Shown here: positions 17,809 to 26,124 of the stretch, one piece after another | How the letters are laid out: every line of letters begins with the position of its first letter | How positions within the stretch are numbered: the stretch's first letter is position 1 | Origin: Microvirga sp. | GTDB lineage: Bacteria; Pseudomonadota; Alphaproteobacteria; Rhizobiales; Beijerinckiaceae | Length of the DNA stretch: 64,000 nt | Direction: 5' to 3' | Assembly (NCBI RefSeq): GCF_014699075.1 | Contig: NZ_JACXAB010000002.1 | Coordinates: forward strand, 310,001-374,000 | The notes under the pieces: model-generated | The model's input: only the letters and a program-made list of their open reading frames with translations | What the model was told of the DNA's origin: nothing | Database searches by the model: none | Program-made: the position numbers and the translations under genes

Positions 17809-18498
17809 CTACTCAGGCTTGTCCTTCTGGAGCGTCTTCTCCATCTCGCGCATCATCGCCTTCTCGATCTCGTCAAGATCGACCTTGATGGCCTGATCGC
17901 CGGTCTGTGCCGTGGCCCTGGTCACGGGGACTTGTCTGGCCTTTGGGCGGTTGGTGGCCATCCGGGTCTGGGCGGGGAAGCGGCCCTCCATGGTATCGAT
18001 GAGGCTGTTGAGCGCCGCATCGGACAAGGTGATCTCCGGAACCTCATCGAGCCCTCTTAGGGCGATGGAGTGATGGGTGTAACGAGGATCTCCGGTCACC
18101 TCAGGACCAAACCAGTCCAGAGGCTGGAAAGCCTGCGCCTCGGCCTCGGTGTCAAATTCCACCGTGACGAGATGCAGGGCACGGGGACGAACAATCTGGT
18201 CGACCAGGGCGTGGCGGTCGCTGATCGGCAGGGCTGTTCGCGAATAGTCGACCTCACCGGCGCAGACATCGAGCAGCGCATGGATGTGGCCCACCGGAAC
18301 CTCGGTCTCCTCCTCGACGTCGCCATCGGGTCCTGCCGAACTGAGGATGAGGAGCCCTCGGCTTTCCTCAAGACGGACCCAGGAGGTTCGGTCCCGCTGC
18401 TCCAGGAAGAAGCCTTCGACCTGGCGCAAGCCGCCCCTCTCCCGTTGGATCAGACGGGCGAAGGAGGGGGTGAGGAGAAAGCGGCGGCGAATGGTCAT
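17809..18498 (-). CDS. CYTH-like domain protein
   Basis: A 229-aa protein whose first 170 residues follow the CYTH (adenylate cyclase CyaB/thiamine triphosphatase) fold order: IRRRFLL at the start, a Glu-rich strand (EEETEVP), VDYSRTALPI, and the diagnostic LVTVEFDTEAEAQAF then DWFGPEVTGDPRYTHHSIA. Some catalytic acidic/basic positions look degenerate; the first motif is RRRF rather than ExExK. The C-terminal tail (residues 170-229) is charged and helical. The family hydrolyses inorganic triphosphates; activity is uncertain here. Confidence 0.7.
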   Translation of the reverse strand: MTIRRRFLLTPSFARLIQRERGGLRQVEGFFLEQRDRTSWVRLEESRGLLILSSAGPDGDVEEETEVPVGHIHALLDVCAGEVDYSRTALPISDRHALVDQIVRPRALHLVTVEFDTEAEAQAFQPLDWFGPEVTGDPRYTHHSIALRGLDEVPEITLSDAALNSLIDTMEGRFPAQTRMATNRPKARQVPVTRATAQTGDQAIKVDLDEIEKAMMREMEKTLQKDKPE

Positions 18499-18592
18499 GA
18501 AGCCCGAGGAATGAAAGGACTTGAGGAGGCTTTCCTAGGTATACGGCGCAGGAGAGGCAGGGCAACCCAGAACCCAGCGATATGGTTTCCGC

Positions 18593-19135
18593 TCAGCCGC
18601 TGGCCTTGCACTTTTCCTTCTCGCGGATCTGGCGCTCAGACAGGTACTGGCGATCGTACAGAAACAGCGGGTCAGCGTCCTCGCCCCGCATATCAGACCA
18701 TGCAGTGATGCTTGTGAGCGGGACGACATGGTAATGCGAGGAACCCCTGTTCCGCGGCTCGAACAGGGCAATCTGACCGTCTGGGCTCTCCGCCAGGGCG
18801 CCTGTGAGCGCGTGGCCCGAGGCGAGATAGAGGATCACGGCACGGTCGAGCGGCAGTTCCTTGAGGCCGGCGAGAGGATCGATCTTCTCAGATACCGGAA
18901 CCGGTGACCGGGCCTGTTCCTGAGCTTTGAGCTTGTCTTGAAGCTTCTCGACAAGGTCGAGGCCAGTGCTCCCGATATGGGTGACGTCCTTCAGGCACAG
19001 GACATGGGATTCTTCGGTATCGGACAGCGACAGCTGCTCGCAATTCGCAAAGGTGGCGAAGTAGGCATGGATTGTGTTCAGAAGGGCCTCAACCGTCTCA
19101 GGTTGATCCCCAGTCCTCTGTTCGGCTGTGTCCAC
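18593..19135 (-). CDS. Hypothetical protein, 180 aa
   Basis: A soluble acidic protein with no recognised domain. It has a helical N-terminal half (TVEALLNTIHAYFATFANCEQL, DLVEKLQDKLKAQEQ) and a beta-rich second half (AVILYLASGHALTGALA, HYHVVPLTSITAW). Gaps of 31 and 94 bases to its neighbours suggest one operon from 20222 to 17540. Confidence 0.65.
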   Translation of the reverse strand: MDTAEQRTGDQPETVEALLNTIHAYFATFANCEQLSLSDTEESHVLCLKDVTHIGSTGLDLVEKLQDKLKAQEQARSPVPVSEKIDPLAGLKELPLDRAVILYLASGHALTGALAESPDGQIALFEPRNRGSSHYHVVPLTSITAWSDMRGEDADPLFLYDRQYLSERQIREKEKCKASG

Positions 19136-19166
19136 GAGGCGATTTCCTTGGTTTTAGAGGGAAGGA

Positions 19167-19784
19167 TCATGCCGCAATCTGCTGGCCCATCTTGTCGATC
19201 AGGTCATTGGCCCGGGCGATGATCCGGGTCCGGATCTCCCGCTCCGCCTCCTCGTACGGATCAGGGTGGTAGATTAGGGTCACGGCCCGGCGGAGCTTCG
19301 TGAGGTGCCCCTTCTCCTTGATTGACTGCGCCCGGATGAAGGTTTCCGTGACGGACCAGAGGCGAGCCTCCTGGAGGTCGGTCTGCTTCACCTCGGGGTC
19401 GGGTGCCACTGGGCGCGCCGTCTGGTGAGTAGCCTGGATGCAGCAGGAGAGCTCCAGCGAGGAGATGTCGCCGACGGCAAGGTCTGCCACCGGCACTGGG
19501 ACGGTGAGCTTCTCGGATCCGTAGTAGACAACGAGGGTCATCGATTTCGTGAAGTTGCGCTCTTTTCCTGCGAAGGCGCTGCCGTAATAGAACTCCCCGT
19601 TCTGGCCTTTCGCCCGCAGCTTGCGGTAGATGCCGCCGTTGCTTGCCTCGAAGACGGCGTCAGTCAGCAGGATGTCGAGTCGATCAAACCGGACCTCTGC
19701 CCCTGAATGAGGATCCCGGCGATTGACGGTCAGATAACCGAGATGAAAGCGGCTGTTGTCGTTCTGGGCACGGCGCATCGTCAT
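19167..19784 (-). CDS. Hypothetical protein, about 205 aa
   Basis: Unrecognised. The central part is beta-rich (VRFDRLDILLTDAVFEA, MTLVVYYGSEKLTVPVPVADLAVGD); the C-terminal part is helical (EEAEREIRTRIIARANDLIDKMG). I prefer the ATG at 19784, with GGTGGA upstream, over a GTG at 19811. It is part of the same minus-strand cluster as its neighbours. Confidence 0.65.
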   Translation of the reverse strand: MTMRRAQNDNSRFHLGYLTVNRRDPHSGAEVRFDRLDILLTDAVFEASNGGIYRKLRAKGQNGEFYYGSAFAGKERNFTKSMTLVVYYGSEKLTVPVPVADLAVGDISSLELSCCIQATHQTARPVAPDPEVKQTDLQEARLWSVTETFIRAQSIKEKGHLTKLRRAVTLIYHPDPYEEAEREIRTRIIARANDLIDKMGQQIAA

Positions 19785-19850
19785 GGCGGGTCCACCACTT
19801 ATCGAAAACACAGGAATAGAAGGTTGCCCGATGGTGCGGGCCGGCTCGGG

Positions 19851-20222
19851 TCAGGCGCAGAGGAGGTGAGCGTGCCCGTCCTCAAAGGCTTCCAGCGCGA
19901 GGTCGCGGTCATCCTCAACGAGATCCGCGGCAACCGAGGGTCGTTCCAGCCTCTGCCACTGCGGCCCCTCGGCTTGGGCGTGGTAGCGCTCCGCCCACTG
20001 TTCCACAGCGGTGATTGTTGCGGGAACCAGGCTGACGCGGTTGTCCCAGCGGCCGCCGTCACAATCGATGCCGCCATGGACGATCGCGACCATTCCGCCT
20101 TCCTCGAGTTCGGCGAGTTGCCTCTTCCGCTCAATGCGTTGGGCGAGGAAATCGACCTTGTTGCGGTTCAATTCGCGGAACAGACGGCGGATGAGGCTTC
20201 GGTTCGTGCGCGTGAGCTGCAT
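19851..20222 (-). CDS. Hypothetical protein, 123 aa
   Basis: An Arg-rich helical start (QLTRTNRSLIRRLFRELNRNKVDFLAQRIERKRQ) is followed by an acidic region containing GGIDCDGGRWDN. The start at 20222 is set by a clean AAGGGAGA ribosome site; longer upstream frames run into the hairpin at 20343. First gene of the cluster reading leftwards to 17540. No family recognised. Confidence 0.65.
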   Translation of the reverse strand: MQLTRTNRSLIRRLFRELNRNKVDFLAQRIERKRQLAELEEGGMVAIVHGGIDCDGGRWDNRVSLVPATITAVEQWAERYHAQAEGPQWQRLERPSVAADLVEDDRDLALEAFEDGHAHLLCA

Positions 20223-20342
20223 CGAGATCTCCCTTCCCTTTCGGGGTTTTGACCAACTGTCGGGTTCACCCAATGCTCGACTTAAAAGCTCACAACGCGA
20301 GTTCTTGCGTACTACGGCGCAACAAATGAGCGGCACGCCTAC

Positions 20343-20385
20343 AAGGCGCAGCGCCTACCCCTTCCCCACCCTGGCGCTGCGCCTT
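20343..20385. ncRNA. Hairpin with C/T-rich loop (copy 3)
   Basis: A perfect 13-bp stem (AAGGCGCAGCGCC at 20343-20355 with 20373-20385) closes a 17-base loop, TACCCCTTCCCCACCCT on the plus strand. Same architecture as the hairpins at 9158 and 9938, with unrelated stem sequence. The stem is thus conserved by structure and the loop by sequence. It sits in the divergent region between genes at 20222 and 20558. Confidence 0.45.
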
Positions 20386-20557
20386 TGGGACAGCAGGCAT
20401 GGGCCAAGAACAACCTAAGTCGAACTTAAGCAGGGACAGGAATTTCGAGCGATCCAGCAAACAATTTGGTTCAGCCTGTATTCAGGCGTGCTGTGATGAA
20501 ATGAATTCAAGTTGGGGTTCTGTGTTAATTCCCCCAGAACTGTTCCGGAGACATTAC

Positions 20558-20950
20558 ATGCGTAAGATCGCTACTCTTGCCGCAGTGGGCGTTCTGGCTC
20601 TTGGCGCTCTATCCACCTCGGAAGCTGAGGCCCGCTCGGGCCGCCGCGGGGCTGCTATTGCGGCCGGTGCTGTTGGCCTTGCTGCCGGCGCCATCATTGC
20701 TGGTGCGGCCTCTCAGGCTTATGCGGCCCCTGCTTATGGTTATGGCGCACCTGCCTATGGCTATGCCGCTCCGGTGACCTCGTACCGCTATGATGACGGC
20801 TATTACGCACGGCCGGCCTACCGGGAGCGGCGTGTGGTCCGCTACTATGAGGAGCCCCGCCCGGTGTACCGTACCCGTCGCGTGGTTCGGTCCTATGACT
20901 ATAGCTACGGCTCGCCGTACTACGGCTCTGGCTATTATGGCGGCTGGTAA
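20558..20950 (+). CDS. Secreted Tyr/Gly/Arg-rich protein
   Basis: A 130-aa protein with a Sec signal peptide (MRKIATLAAVGVLALGALST, cleavage near AEA-RSG). The mature part has a hydrophobic Ala/Gly stretch, then low-complexity Tyr/Ala/Pro repeats (YGYGAPAYGYAAP) and a YSYGSPYYG-type tail. The start is fixed by CCGGAGA upstream. It resembles small alphaproteobacterial envelope proteins of unknown role. A bidirectional terminator follows at 20970. Confidence 0.75.
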   Translation: MRKIATLAAVGVLALGALSTSEAEARSGRRGAAIAAGAVGLAAGAIIAGAASQAYAAPAYGYGAPAYGYAAPVTSYRYDDGYYARPAYRERRVVRYYEEPRPVYRTRRVVRSYDYSYGSPYYGSGYYGGW

Positions 20951-20969
20951 CCTCCTTGAGAAGCAAATA

Positions 20970-21000
20970 GGGCGGTCGGCATGACCGCCCTTTTCTGTTT
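20970..21000. terminator. Bidirectional terminator between convergent genes
   Basis: A perfect 8-bp GC stem (GGGCGGTC at 20970-20977 with 20983-20990), 5-base loop, followed on the plus strand by TTTTCTGTTTT. It terminates the gene ending at 20950 and may serve the minus gene ending at 21000. Confidence 0.85.
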
Positions 21001-22868
21001 TACGCGGCTTCTGCCATTGGCGCTGAGGCAGGCTCAAGGGTCACGAGGGGCGTTTCGCCCTTCTTGATCCGGACGGTAACGGTCATGGCGATGATCTCTT
21101 CATCCTCACCGTCAATCTCACCGATGAGGGAGTAGGCTTGGTCGAGTACCGCTGCCTGAACCTTCTGCTGGAAGTGTGAGCGGGTCTGGCCGGTGATCTT
21201 AGCAACCAGAGCCGTGTAGCTCTCCTCAGCGGCACGCTCCTGCGGCTCATAATCTTCTTCCTCATTATTCCAAGGGATTCCGCGCATCATGCGCGACACT
21301 GCCTCATCCTCCCGGCCCTTGGCGATTATTACAAACGGGTAGTTCGTGTCCCAATCCGGATTGAAGTAGACCGCCGGAATCGGAACCGTGAGTGAACCAT
21401 GGCCGCCCTTCCGGTCATCGATCAAGAACTTGAGTGCCAGGTCCTCGACAATGGTGTCGTAGAGATCCTCAATATCGACCTCTTTTATGGCCTCGCCCAC
21501 ATCCGTGAACGTGAGGGGATAACCGGAGGTGCCATCGTCAAGCGGCACCTGGATCTCGTCGCCCTCGGCTTTGATCAGCAGGGTGTTCCCGACCACGAAC
21601 GGGATCGTCTCTCGGCCGAGGATGTATTCGATCTCTCCTACGTCGAACAGGATCCGGGTGACCTCGGGGCAGCCGCCCTGGCTGTAGTTGCTCTCGAGCA
21701 TCGACTCCAGATAGCCGCCATCCTGGACCCCATAGGACTCTAGCGAGAGGCTGACGATCTCGTGCAGTTCAAGGCGGTCGCCCTCGGCACTGATCAGCCC
21801 GTCACCCTTTGGCATCCAGCGGGTGCCGGCCATGTTGGCGACTGACGCTGATGGACGAGGAATCGGATAAGGCGAAAAGGTTCGCAGCGGATGGTGAGCC
21901 GAGAGCCCGTTCACGAGGTCCGGATTGGAGAGCATCTTGCAGTAGAGCAGATCAATGGTCTTCCAGATCTCCTCCAGGCCGTCGTTCTGGATCAGGACGT
22001 CACGCTCAGGCAGCTTCAGCTTGAGATGGGAGGTGTCGTGCACATCGATCAGAACCATCGTGCAGAAGCTGGTCTCCTTGAACAGCTTCTTCTCCTCGTC
22101 GAGGGTGACAGTCTTCTCAACGTCTGGAATCTTATGCCCGGCGCGGTGGTCCTCAAGGCTGATGACCTTGCCGAAGAAGTTGAGCTTCGTCTTCTCCTTG
22201 CGCCACATTTCCCCCTTGATCCGGGCGAGCTTGATGGTGACGCCGTGCACCGTGTCAGTGTGTACCGCCACCATGCAATCGGCATGATCCGTCAGGGCAT
22301 GATCGAGGAAGGTCTGGGGCATGACAATGGTCGGCACACCTTCTGGAAAGCCCTTCAGGGTTGCTGTCAGGCCGGAGTAGACCACGCACTTCTGGATGAT
22401 CTCGCCCAGGCGTAGACCGTCCTTGTCGGTGAAGGCACGGATCCGGATCGAAAGACCGCCCTGTTGGGGATGTCCAGTGGTCAGGGCGGCAGTCGCATTG
22501 CCGGTGAAGGCCGCCTTTGGGATCTGCATTTCCCAGTTATGGGAACGAACGACAACATCGTAGTGAGCAAGGGCGAAGAATCCGAGCCCTGCGGCCGCCT
22601 CATTGATCTCTACGGCAGCGTCGTTGTTGCTGCCGCCTGCCATCAGGAGCACATGGGCATTCTCAGCCGTCAGGCCGTGCCCGTCATCGGCGATGATGAG
22701 ATCACCGTCCTCCAGGGTGAAGTGGACGTTCTTTGCCTTCGCGCGGCGTGAATTTTGGATCATCTCATCGATGATGCAGTCGAAGGAATGGCTGAAGAAC
22801 TGGTCAGCCCGGGAGATGAGTTTGCGGCCGAGCGTGGCTTCGACCTGGGTGGTGGAGAGGATGTTCAT
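21000..22868 (-). CDS. GHKL (Hsp90-like) ATPase domain protein
   Basis: A 622-aa protein with a Bergerat-fold ATPase N-terminus: N-box DEMIQNSRRA (Glu35, Asn39), G1 box IADDGHGL (Asp61-Gly65) and G2 box AAAGLGFFAL (91-100). The remaining 450 residues show no recognised domain but contain beta-rich and acidic segments. Such stand-alone GHKL proteins are common in mobile elements and often partner with nucleases or helicases in defence. The gene is the last of a four-gene minus-strand set from 24472. Nucleotide binding is well supported; function is unknown. Confidence 0.85.
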   Translation of the reverse strand: MNILSTTQVEATLGRKLISRADQFFSHSFDCIIDEMIQNSRRAKAKNVHFTLEDGDLIIADDGHGLTAENAHVLLMAGGSNNDAAVEINEAAAGLGFFALAHYDVVVRSHNWEMQIPKAAFTGNATAALTTGHPQQGGLSIRIRAFTDKDGLRLGEIIQKCVVYSGLTATLKGFPEGVPTIVMPQTFLDHALTDHADCMVAVHTDTVHGVTIKLARIKGEMWRKEKTKLNFFGKVISLEDHRAGHKIPDVEKTVTLDEEKKLFKETSFCTMVLIDVHDTSHLKLKLPERDVLIQNDGLEEIWKTIDLLYCKMLSNPDLVNGLSAHHPLRTFSPYPIPRPSASVANMAGTRWMPKGDGLISAEGDRLELHEIVSLSLESYGVQDGGYLESMLESNYSQGGCPEVTRILFDVGEIEYILGRETIPFVVGNTLLIKAEGDEIQVPLDDGTSGYPLTFTDVGEAIKEVDIEDLYDTIVEDLALKFLIDDRKGGHGSLTVPIPAVYFNPDWDTNYPFVIIAKGREDEAVSRMMRGIPWNNEEEDYEPQERAAEESYTALVAKITGQTRSHFQQKVQAAVLDQAYSLIGEIDGEDEEIIAMTVTVRIKKGETPLVTLEPASAPMAEAA

Positions 22869-22896
22869 TACAGGAACCTTAAGGATCTGGAGAGGG

Positions 22897-23616
22897 TCAG
22901 CCGGCGAGGGTGAGGAGAGCCGAGACGGCGTTGTCGTTGCGATGCTCGTCGTCGGCTTTGAGGATCTTGTCGACGGCTGGAAACAGCCGGACGATGTCCT
23001 GGTAAGTCAGGCAGTCATTGAAGGCTTGGGCGAACTGCGGCACCTGTCCGAACTCTGCCATCACAGCCGGGCAGATCTCTTCCTCCAAGGTCTTGATGTG
23101 CCCTTTCAGTGTGTCCTGGTAGGTCTCAACTCCTGGTGCTTCCGTTGACAGGGCCCAAGCGAGAGTCGCGATCGGCAGGCAGGAAGCTGGTCCACCCTGC
23201 CCTGCGCCATTCACGTGGCTGAAGCTGAGAATGTCGCCGGCCATAGTCTGACGGTACTTGGCGCCTTGCGGCACCTGGAACGTCAGGAAGCCAGGCCGGG
23301 CGCAGTGATCGAGCCACACGCCCCACATGGAGCGGTACGTGGGGGCAATCTCGACGTAGCCCAGCAGGTGGCTTGCCAGGGCTCCGAGCTCGATCTCATT
23401 GGTCTTCTCGGCGAGACCCGCCACGATGAACTCATCGTGGGCTTTGTAGCGATCGGAGGCGATGGTGCCGATCTGGTAGGCGCAATGAACGATGTCGCTC
23501 AAGAGTCTGGCGCGGCGCTCGAACAGGGGTTTGCAGGCTTGAGCGTTGATGAGGGATATCGCGTGCGAGAGCGCGCGAGCCCGGTGCCCGTTCCTGAGCT
23601 TGAAATCATGTGTCAT
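22897..23616 (-). CDS. Hypothetical protein, 239 aa
   Basis: A soluble, largely helical protein without recognised motifs. It lies 28 bases upstream of the GHKL ATPase gene on the same strand, so the two are probably made together. A Gly/Ser-rich stretch (NGAGQGGPASCLP) lies mid-protein. Confidence 0.68.
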   Translation of the reverse strand: MTHDFKLRNGHRARALSHAISLINAQACKPLFERRARLLSDIVHCAYQIGTIASDRYKAHDEFIVAGLAEKTNEIELGALASHLLGYVEIAPTYRSMWGVWLDHCARPGFLTFQVPQGAKYRQTMAGDILSFSHVNGAGQGGPASCLPIATLAWALSTEAPGVETYQDTLKGHIKTLEEEICPAVMAEFGQVPQFAQAFNDCLTYQDIVRLFPAVDKILKADDEHRNDNAVSALLTLAG

Positions 23617-23808
23617 GGGATCCTCCGGTCAACTCTGTGCCGGTAAGGGTGGGTTGCGGTTCGATCGACCATGCGTCGAGCCCGCGCCGTCGAGATTCTT
23701 CTTTGGGGTTTGAGGAATGCCGACTGGCAAATGTTCAGAACTGAAAAAATAAAAGGCTGGCCTGAACTCAATCAGGGCCAGCCTCTGGATGGTTAACGGT
23801 GGTAGGTG

Positions 23809-24174
23809 TCAGGCCCCGGCAGGGACCTGGTCGAGGAAGCCCGTGACCTGCTTCAGGCGTCCGTTGTTCAACGTGGCGAAGTCGGTTCCTTTGATCGGGC
23901 CATCCGCGCCCTCGGGCCCGAGCTGCCAGGAGAACCTGATGTTCTCGCCGTAGCCATCAGGTTGGCCGATCAGGGAGAAGCGAAAGTCGGGGAAGCGCTG
24001 GTGCACCGCGCTGATGAGCGCATCGATCTGGCTATGGCCGCTCCCCTGCATAAGGGGATCGCTATAGGTGCCGTCCTCGGACCATAGATTGGCCAGCTGA
24101 TCCTGCCGGCGGTCGGCATTCGTCTCGTTCCAGAGAGCGATGTAGCGGTTAGCGATCGAGGTGGCGTCGGTCAT
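23809..24174 (-). CDS. NTF2-like / SnoaL-type small protein
   Basis: A 121-aa protein with the SnoaL/NTF2-like fold pattern: helical IANRYIALWNETNADRR, then LWSEDGTYSDPL, the IDALISAVHQRFPDFRFSL helix-strand and GADGPIKGTDFATLNNGRLKQVTGF. The ATG at 24174 has AGGAGA 6 bases upstream; a longer frame begins at 24222. This fold covers isomerases and binding proteins; the substrate is unknown. Confidence 0.85.
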   Translation of the reverse strand: MTDATSIANRYIALWNETNADRRQDQLANLWSEDGTYSDPLMQGSGHSQIDALISAVHQRFPDFRFSLIGQPDGYGENIRFSWQLGPEGADGPIKGTDFATLNNGRLKQVTGFLDQVPAGA

Positions 24175-24265
24175 GAGATGTCTCCTGATAGTGGGCTGGG
24201 GCAATCCCGGCATGAGGACCATGAAGGAGACAGAGAGGCGGGTCGATTACGCCCGAGGTAATGCT

Positions 24266-24472
24266 TCATGCGGTCGCGACGACGTCGTCCGCGGCGGTTT
24301 CCGGTGAATGGCCCGTCTCGTAGTAATCGCGAGCATCCCCATAGCGGGCCTCCGGCAGGTTGCGCTTGGCAAGCTCCCCGTTCAGAGCCAGCCACCACGG
24401 CGAGAACTCGGTATTGGCCTTTGTCGATGCCGTCTCCAGGAGACGAAGGCTGGTGTTGGTGTAGTACGTCAT
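24266..24472 (-). CDS. Small hypothetical protein, 68 aa
   Basis: A short acidic protein (SPWWLALNGELAKRNLPEARYGDARDYYETG) with a strong GGAGG ribosome site before the ATG. Probably the first gene of the set running to the GHKL ATPase. No family recognised. Confidence 0.62.
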   Translation of the reverse strand: MTYYTNTSLRLLETASTKANTEFSPWWLALNGELAKRNLPEARYGDARDYYETGHSPETAADDVVATA

Positions 24473-24601
24473 CGATAGTCCTCCTGTAAGGATCGTGGAT
24501 GCAAGCGTTGGCCTCGCCAGAGACCAATTTCTCTGAACATGTGTCTTATCAAGTTTGGGAGAACTGCCGTGACGTCGCTGTTCCGAACGGCGGATATAAA
24601 A

Positions 24602-24644
24602 ACGCCTTGGCTGAGGTGCTGTCTTTTACCCTCAACCAAGGCGT
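24602..24644 (-). terminator. Minus-strand terminator
   Basis: Arms 24602-24616 and 24630-24644 pair over 15 bp with one mismatch (ACGCCTTGG core). On the minus strand it is followed by TTTTTATA. It lies upstream of the gene at 24472, so it would end a transcript coming from the right. Confidence 0.75.
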
Positions 24645-24722
24645 CCGCGGTCAATTAGGGAGAGACCACAACTGAGTAGATAGGATGCCTGGTGATCGCG
24701 TCAACGCACTATCAAACGAAAA

Positions 24723-24764
24723 CGCCCTGACAGAGTTAGCCGTGCGGAGCTCACTGTCAGGGCG
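24723..24764 (-). terminator. Second minus-strand terminator
   Basis: An 11-bp perfect stem (CGCCCTGACAG at 24723-24733 with 24754-24764), loop 20 bases, followed on the minus strand by TTTTCGTTTG. Tandem with the terminator at 24602; about 80 bases separate them. Confidence 0.75.
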
Positions 24765-25012
24765 AATTGTTGTGGCACCGGTTGCAATACCACGTCACGA
24801 TAATACACCAAGTGCCTCGCCGGTTCAACATTAGGCTGTGCACAAGCAGAGTTGCCCCGGCAGGAGGCTGAGCACCAGACCTCCCACCAGGGCGCGTGCG
24901 ATGTGTTCCGGCATCGCACGATCTATGTAGATGCGGCCGCGACATGCCGATGTGCGGCGACGCACGTTAGCAGTTCCGGACGCGATCAACTGACCGCACT
25001 GCAGCCAGCACA

Positions 25013-25228
25013 TCAGTCTGTCCGGCTGTGGTCGAGGCCGACATCACGAAGCATGTGCGGGCTGAGCTCGTGACGCAGCTCCTGCTGAAGTTCGTGACGG
25101 CGCAGGTGATCGAGTTCGGCTGTTGCTACAGGCCGCGCGTGATCATTCGCGGGCCTACGCGGCACGCGAACAAATTCAAAGCGGAAGGCGAGCCCTACAA
25201 AGGGCAGAGGGAATACGGTCGGGTTCAT
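25013..25228 (-). CDS. DUF1127-like small protein, 71 aa
   Basis: A short protein ending in ELSPHMLRDVGLDHSRTD, which matches the C-terminal pattern of DUF1127 proteins (LLRDIGLxRxD). The middle is Arg-rich and helical (AELDHLRRHELQQELRHEL). The ATG at 25228 has GGTGG upstream; a GTG at 25237 is an alternative. DUF1127 proteins in alphaproteobacteria affect phosphate, stress and small-RNA networks. It is followed by the minus-strand terminators at 24764 and 24644. Moderate confidence because of length. Confidence 0.5.
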   Translation of the reverse strand: MNPTVFPLPFVGLAFRFEFVRVPRRPANDHARPVATAELDHLRRHELQQELRHELSPHMLRDVGLDHSRTD

Positions 25229-25379
25229 TGGAGCCACCAGCAGCTAGGGTCGTGACGAGGAGAGCGGCGCGTTGGTACGTGCAAATACGCATAAGCATGT
25301 AACGCCTCCTCTGGCTGTGGCTGTGAACCGGGCGGAAGATCCGCGGGGCAGCTTCAATACCAGAATTCTAGGTCGGATA

Positions 25380-25685
25380 CTACCCCTGAGATCCGCATTT
25401 ATTGATCTCGTCGGCCTGACTACTACTGTGCGATGAATTCCAGCGGTAGTAGGTGGATACCGACGTGCTGTTTGCCGGGACGATCAGTCCGTGCCCCTTC
25501 AGTTCATACATCGTACTGACGCCGATACCGCGGACCGTCCGACCGGTGGCGGTCTTCAGACGTGCCTTGAACTGCTCCCGTCTGGTGTAGGCGCTCATCT
25601 CGAGCGCATAGCGGAACTCCCCGCCATCTTTAAGCACCTCAAGGGCTTTCCTGGCCATTGTTGAGAGGGCGGGAAGGTCGCTCAT
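25380..25685 (-). CDS. Hypothetical protein, 101 aa
   Basis: A basic protein (YTRREQFKARLKTATGRTVRGIGVSTMYELKGHGLIV) that resembles a small winged-helix-like module. The ATG at 25685 has GAGGTG upstream. It is the last gene of the 12-gene minus-strand operon starting at 32032. No family recognised. Confidence 0.6.
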   Translation of the reverse strand: MSDLPALSTMARKALEVLKDGGEFRYALEMSAYTRREQFKARLKTATGRTVRGIGVSTMYELKGHGLIVPANSTSVSTYYRWNSSHSSSQADEINKCGSQG

Positions 25686-25698
25686 GATCACCTCTGCA

Positions 25699-26073
25699 TT
25701 ATGGAGCTACGCCGAGAGCAACGCAGCGGATGCGCCAGAGCTCGGTCGCCTGGCACGCGTGGCCAGCCTGACCGAACAGGTCCTGCAGGCCGGTGGCCTC
25801 CGTCAGGACAGTCAGAAGGTTTGGGTTCTCGGCAACGTACTCGTCCCAGAGAACGGAGTAGAGCGCCCTCACCTCGTCGGCGTTCACAGCGCGCTTGCCC
25901 TTAGCCTCGCGCCAGCTCAGCCCCGTCGAGCCGTCAGCAAAAACCTTGGCGGCCTGATAGATCTCTTCGATGGACCTGTTTCCGCAGCCCTTGATCCGTG
26001 CCGCGAAGGCGCTGAACCGGCGATCTCCCCGGCTGGAGCATTCAAGGAAGGGAGCCGTGCCATGCTGAATCAT
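25699..26073 (-). CDS. Conserved mobile-element protein, 124 aa
   Basis: Residues SSRGDRRFSAFAARI, RSIEEIYQAAKVFADGSTGLSWREAKGKRAVN and FGQAGHACQATELWRIRC belong to a well-conserved family I recall from phages and plasmids, without assigned function. It is soluble, about the usual family length, and lies 13 bases ahead of the next gene. No catalytic residues are known. Confidence 0.75.
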   Translation of the reverse strand: MIQHGTAPFLECSSRGDRRFSAFAARIKGCGNRSIEEIYQAAKVFADGSTGLSWREAKGKRAVNADEVRALYSVLWDEYVAENPNLLTVLTEATGLQDLFGQAGHACQATELWRIRCVALGVAP

Positions 26074-26124
26074 TTCTGGGGATCCTCAACTGTTTCGCCA
26101 GAGGAAGAATCCTGATCTCGATCC

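Noticed and set aside
25028-25255. Plus-strand 75-aa frame
   Set aside because: Overlaps the better minus-strand DUF1127-like frame, which has a recognisable C-terminal motif and ribosome site.
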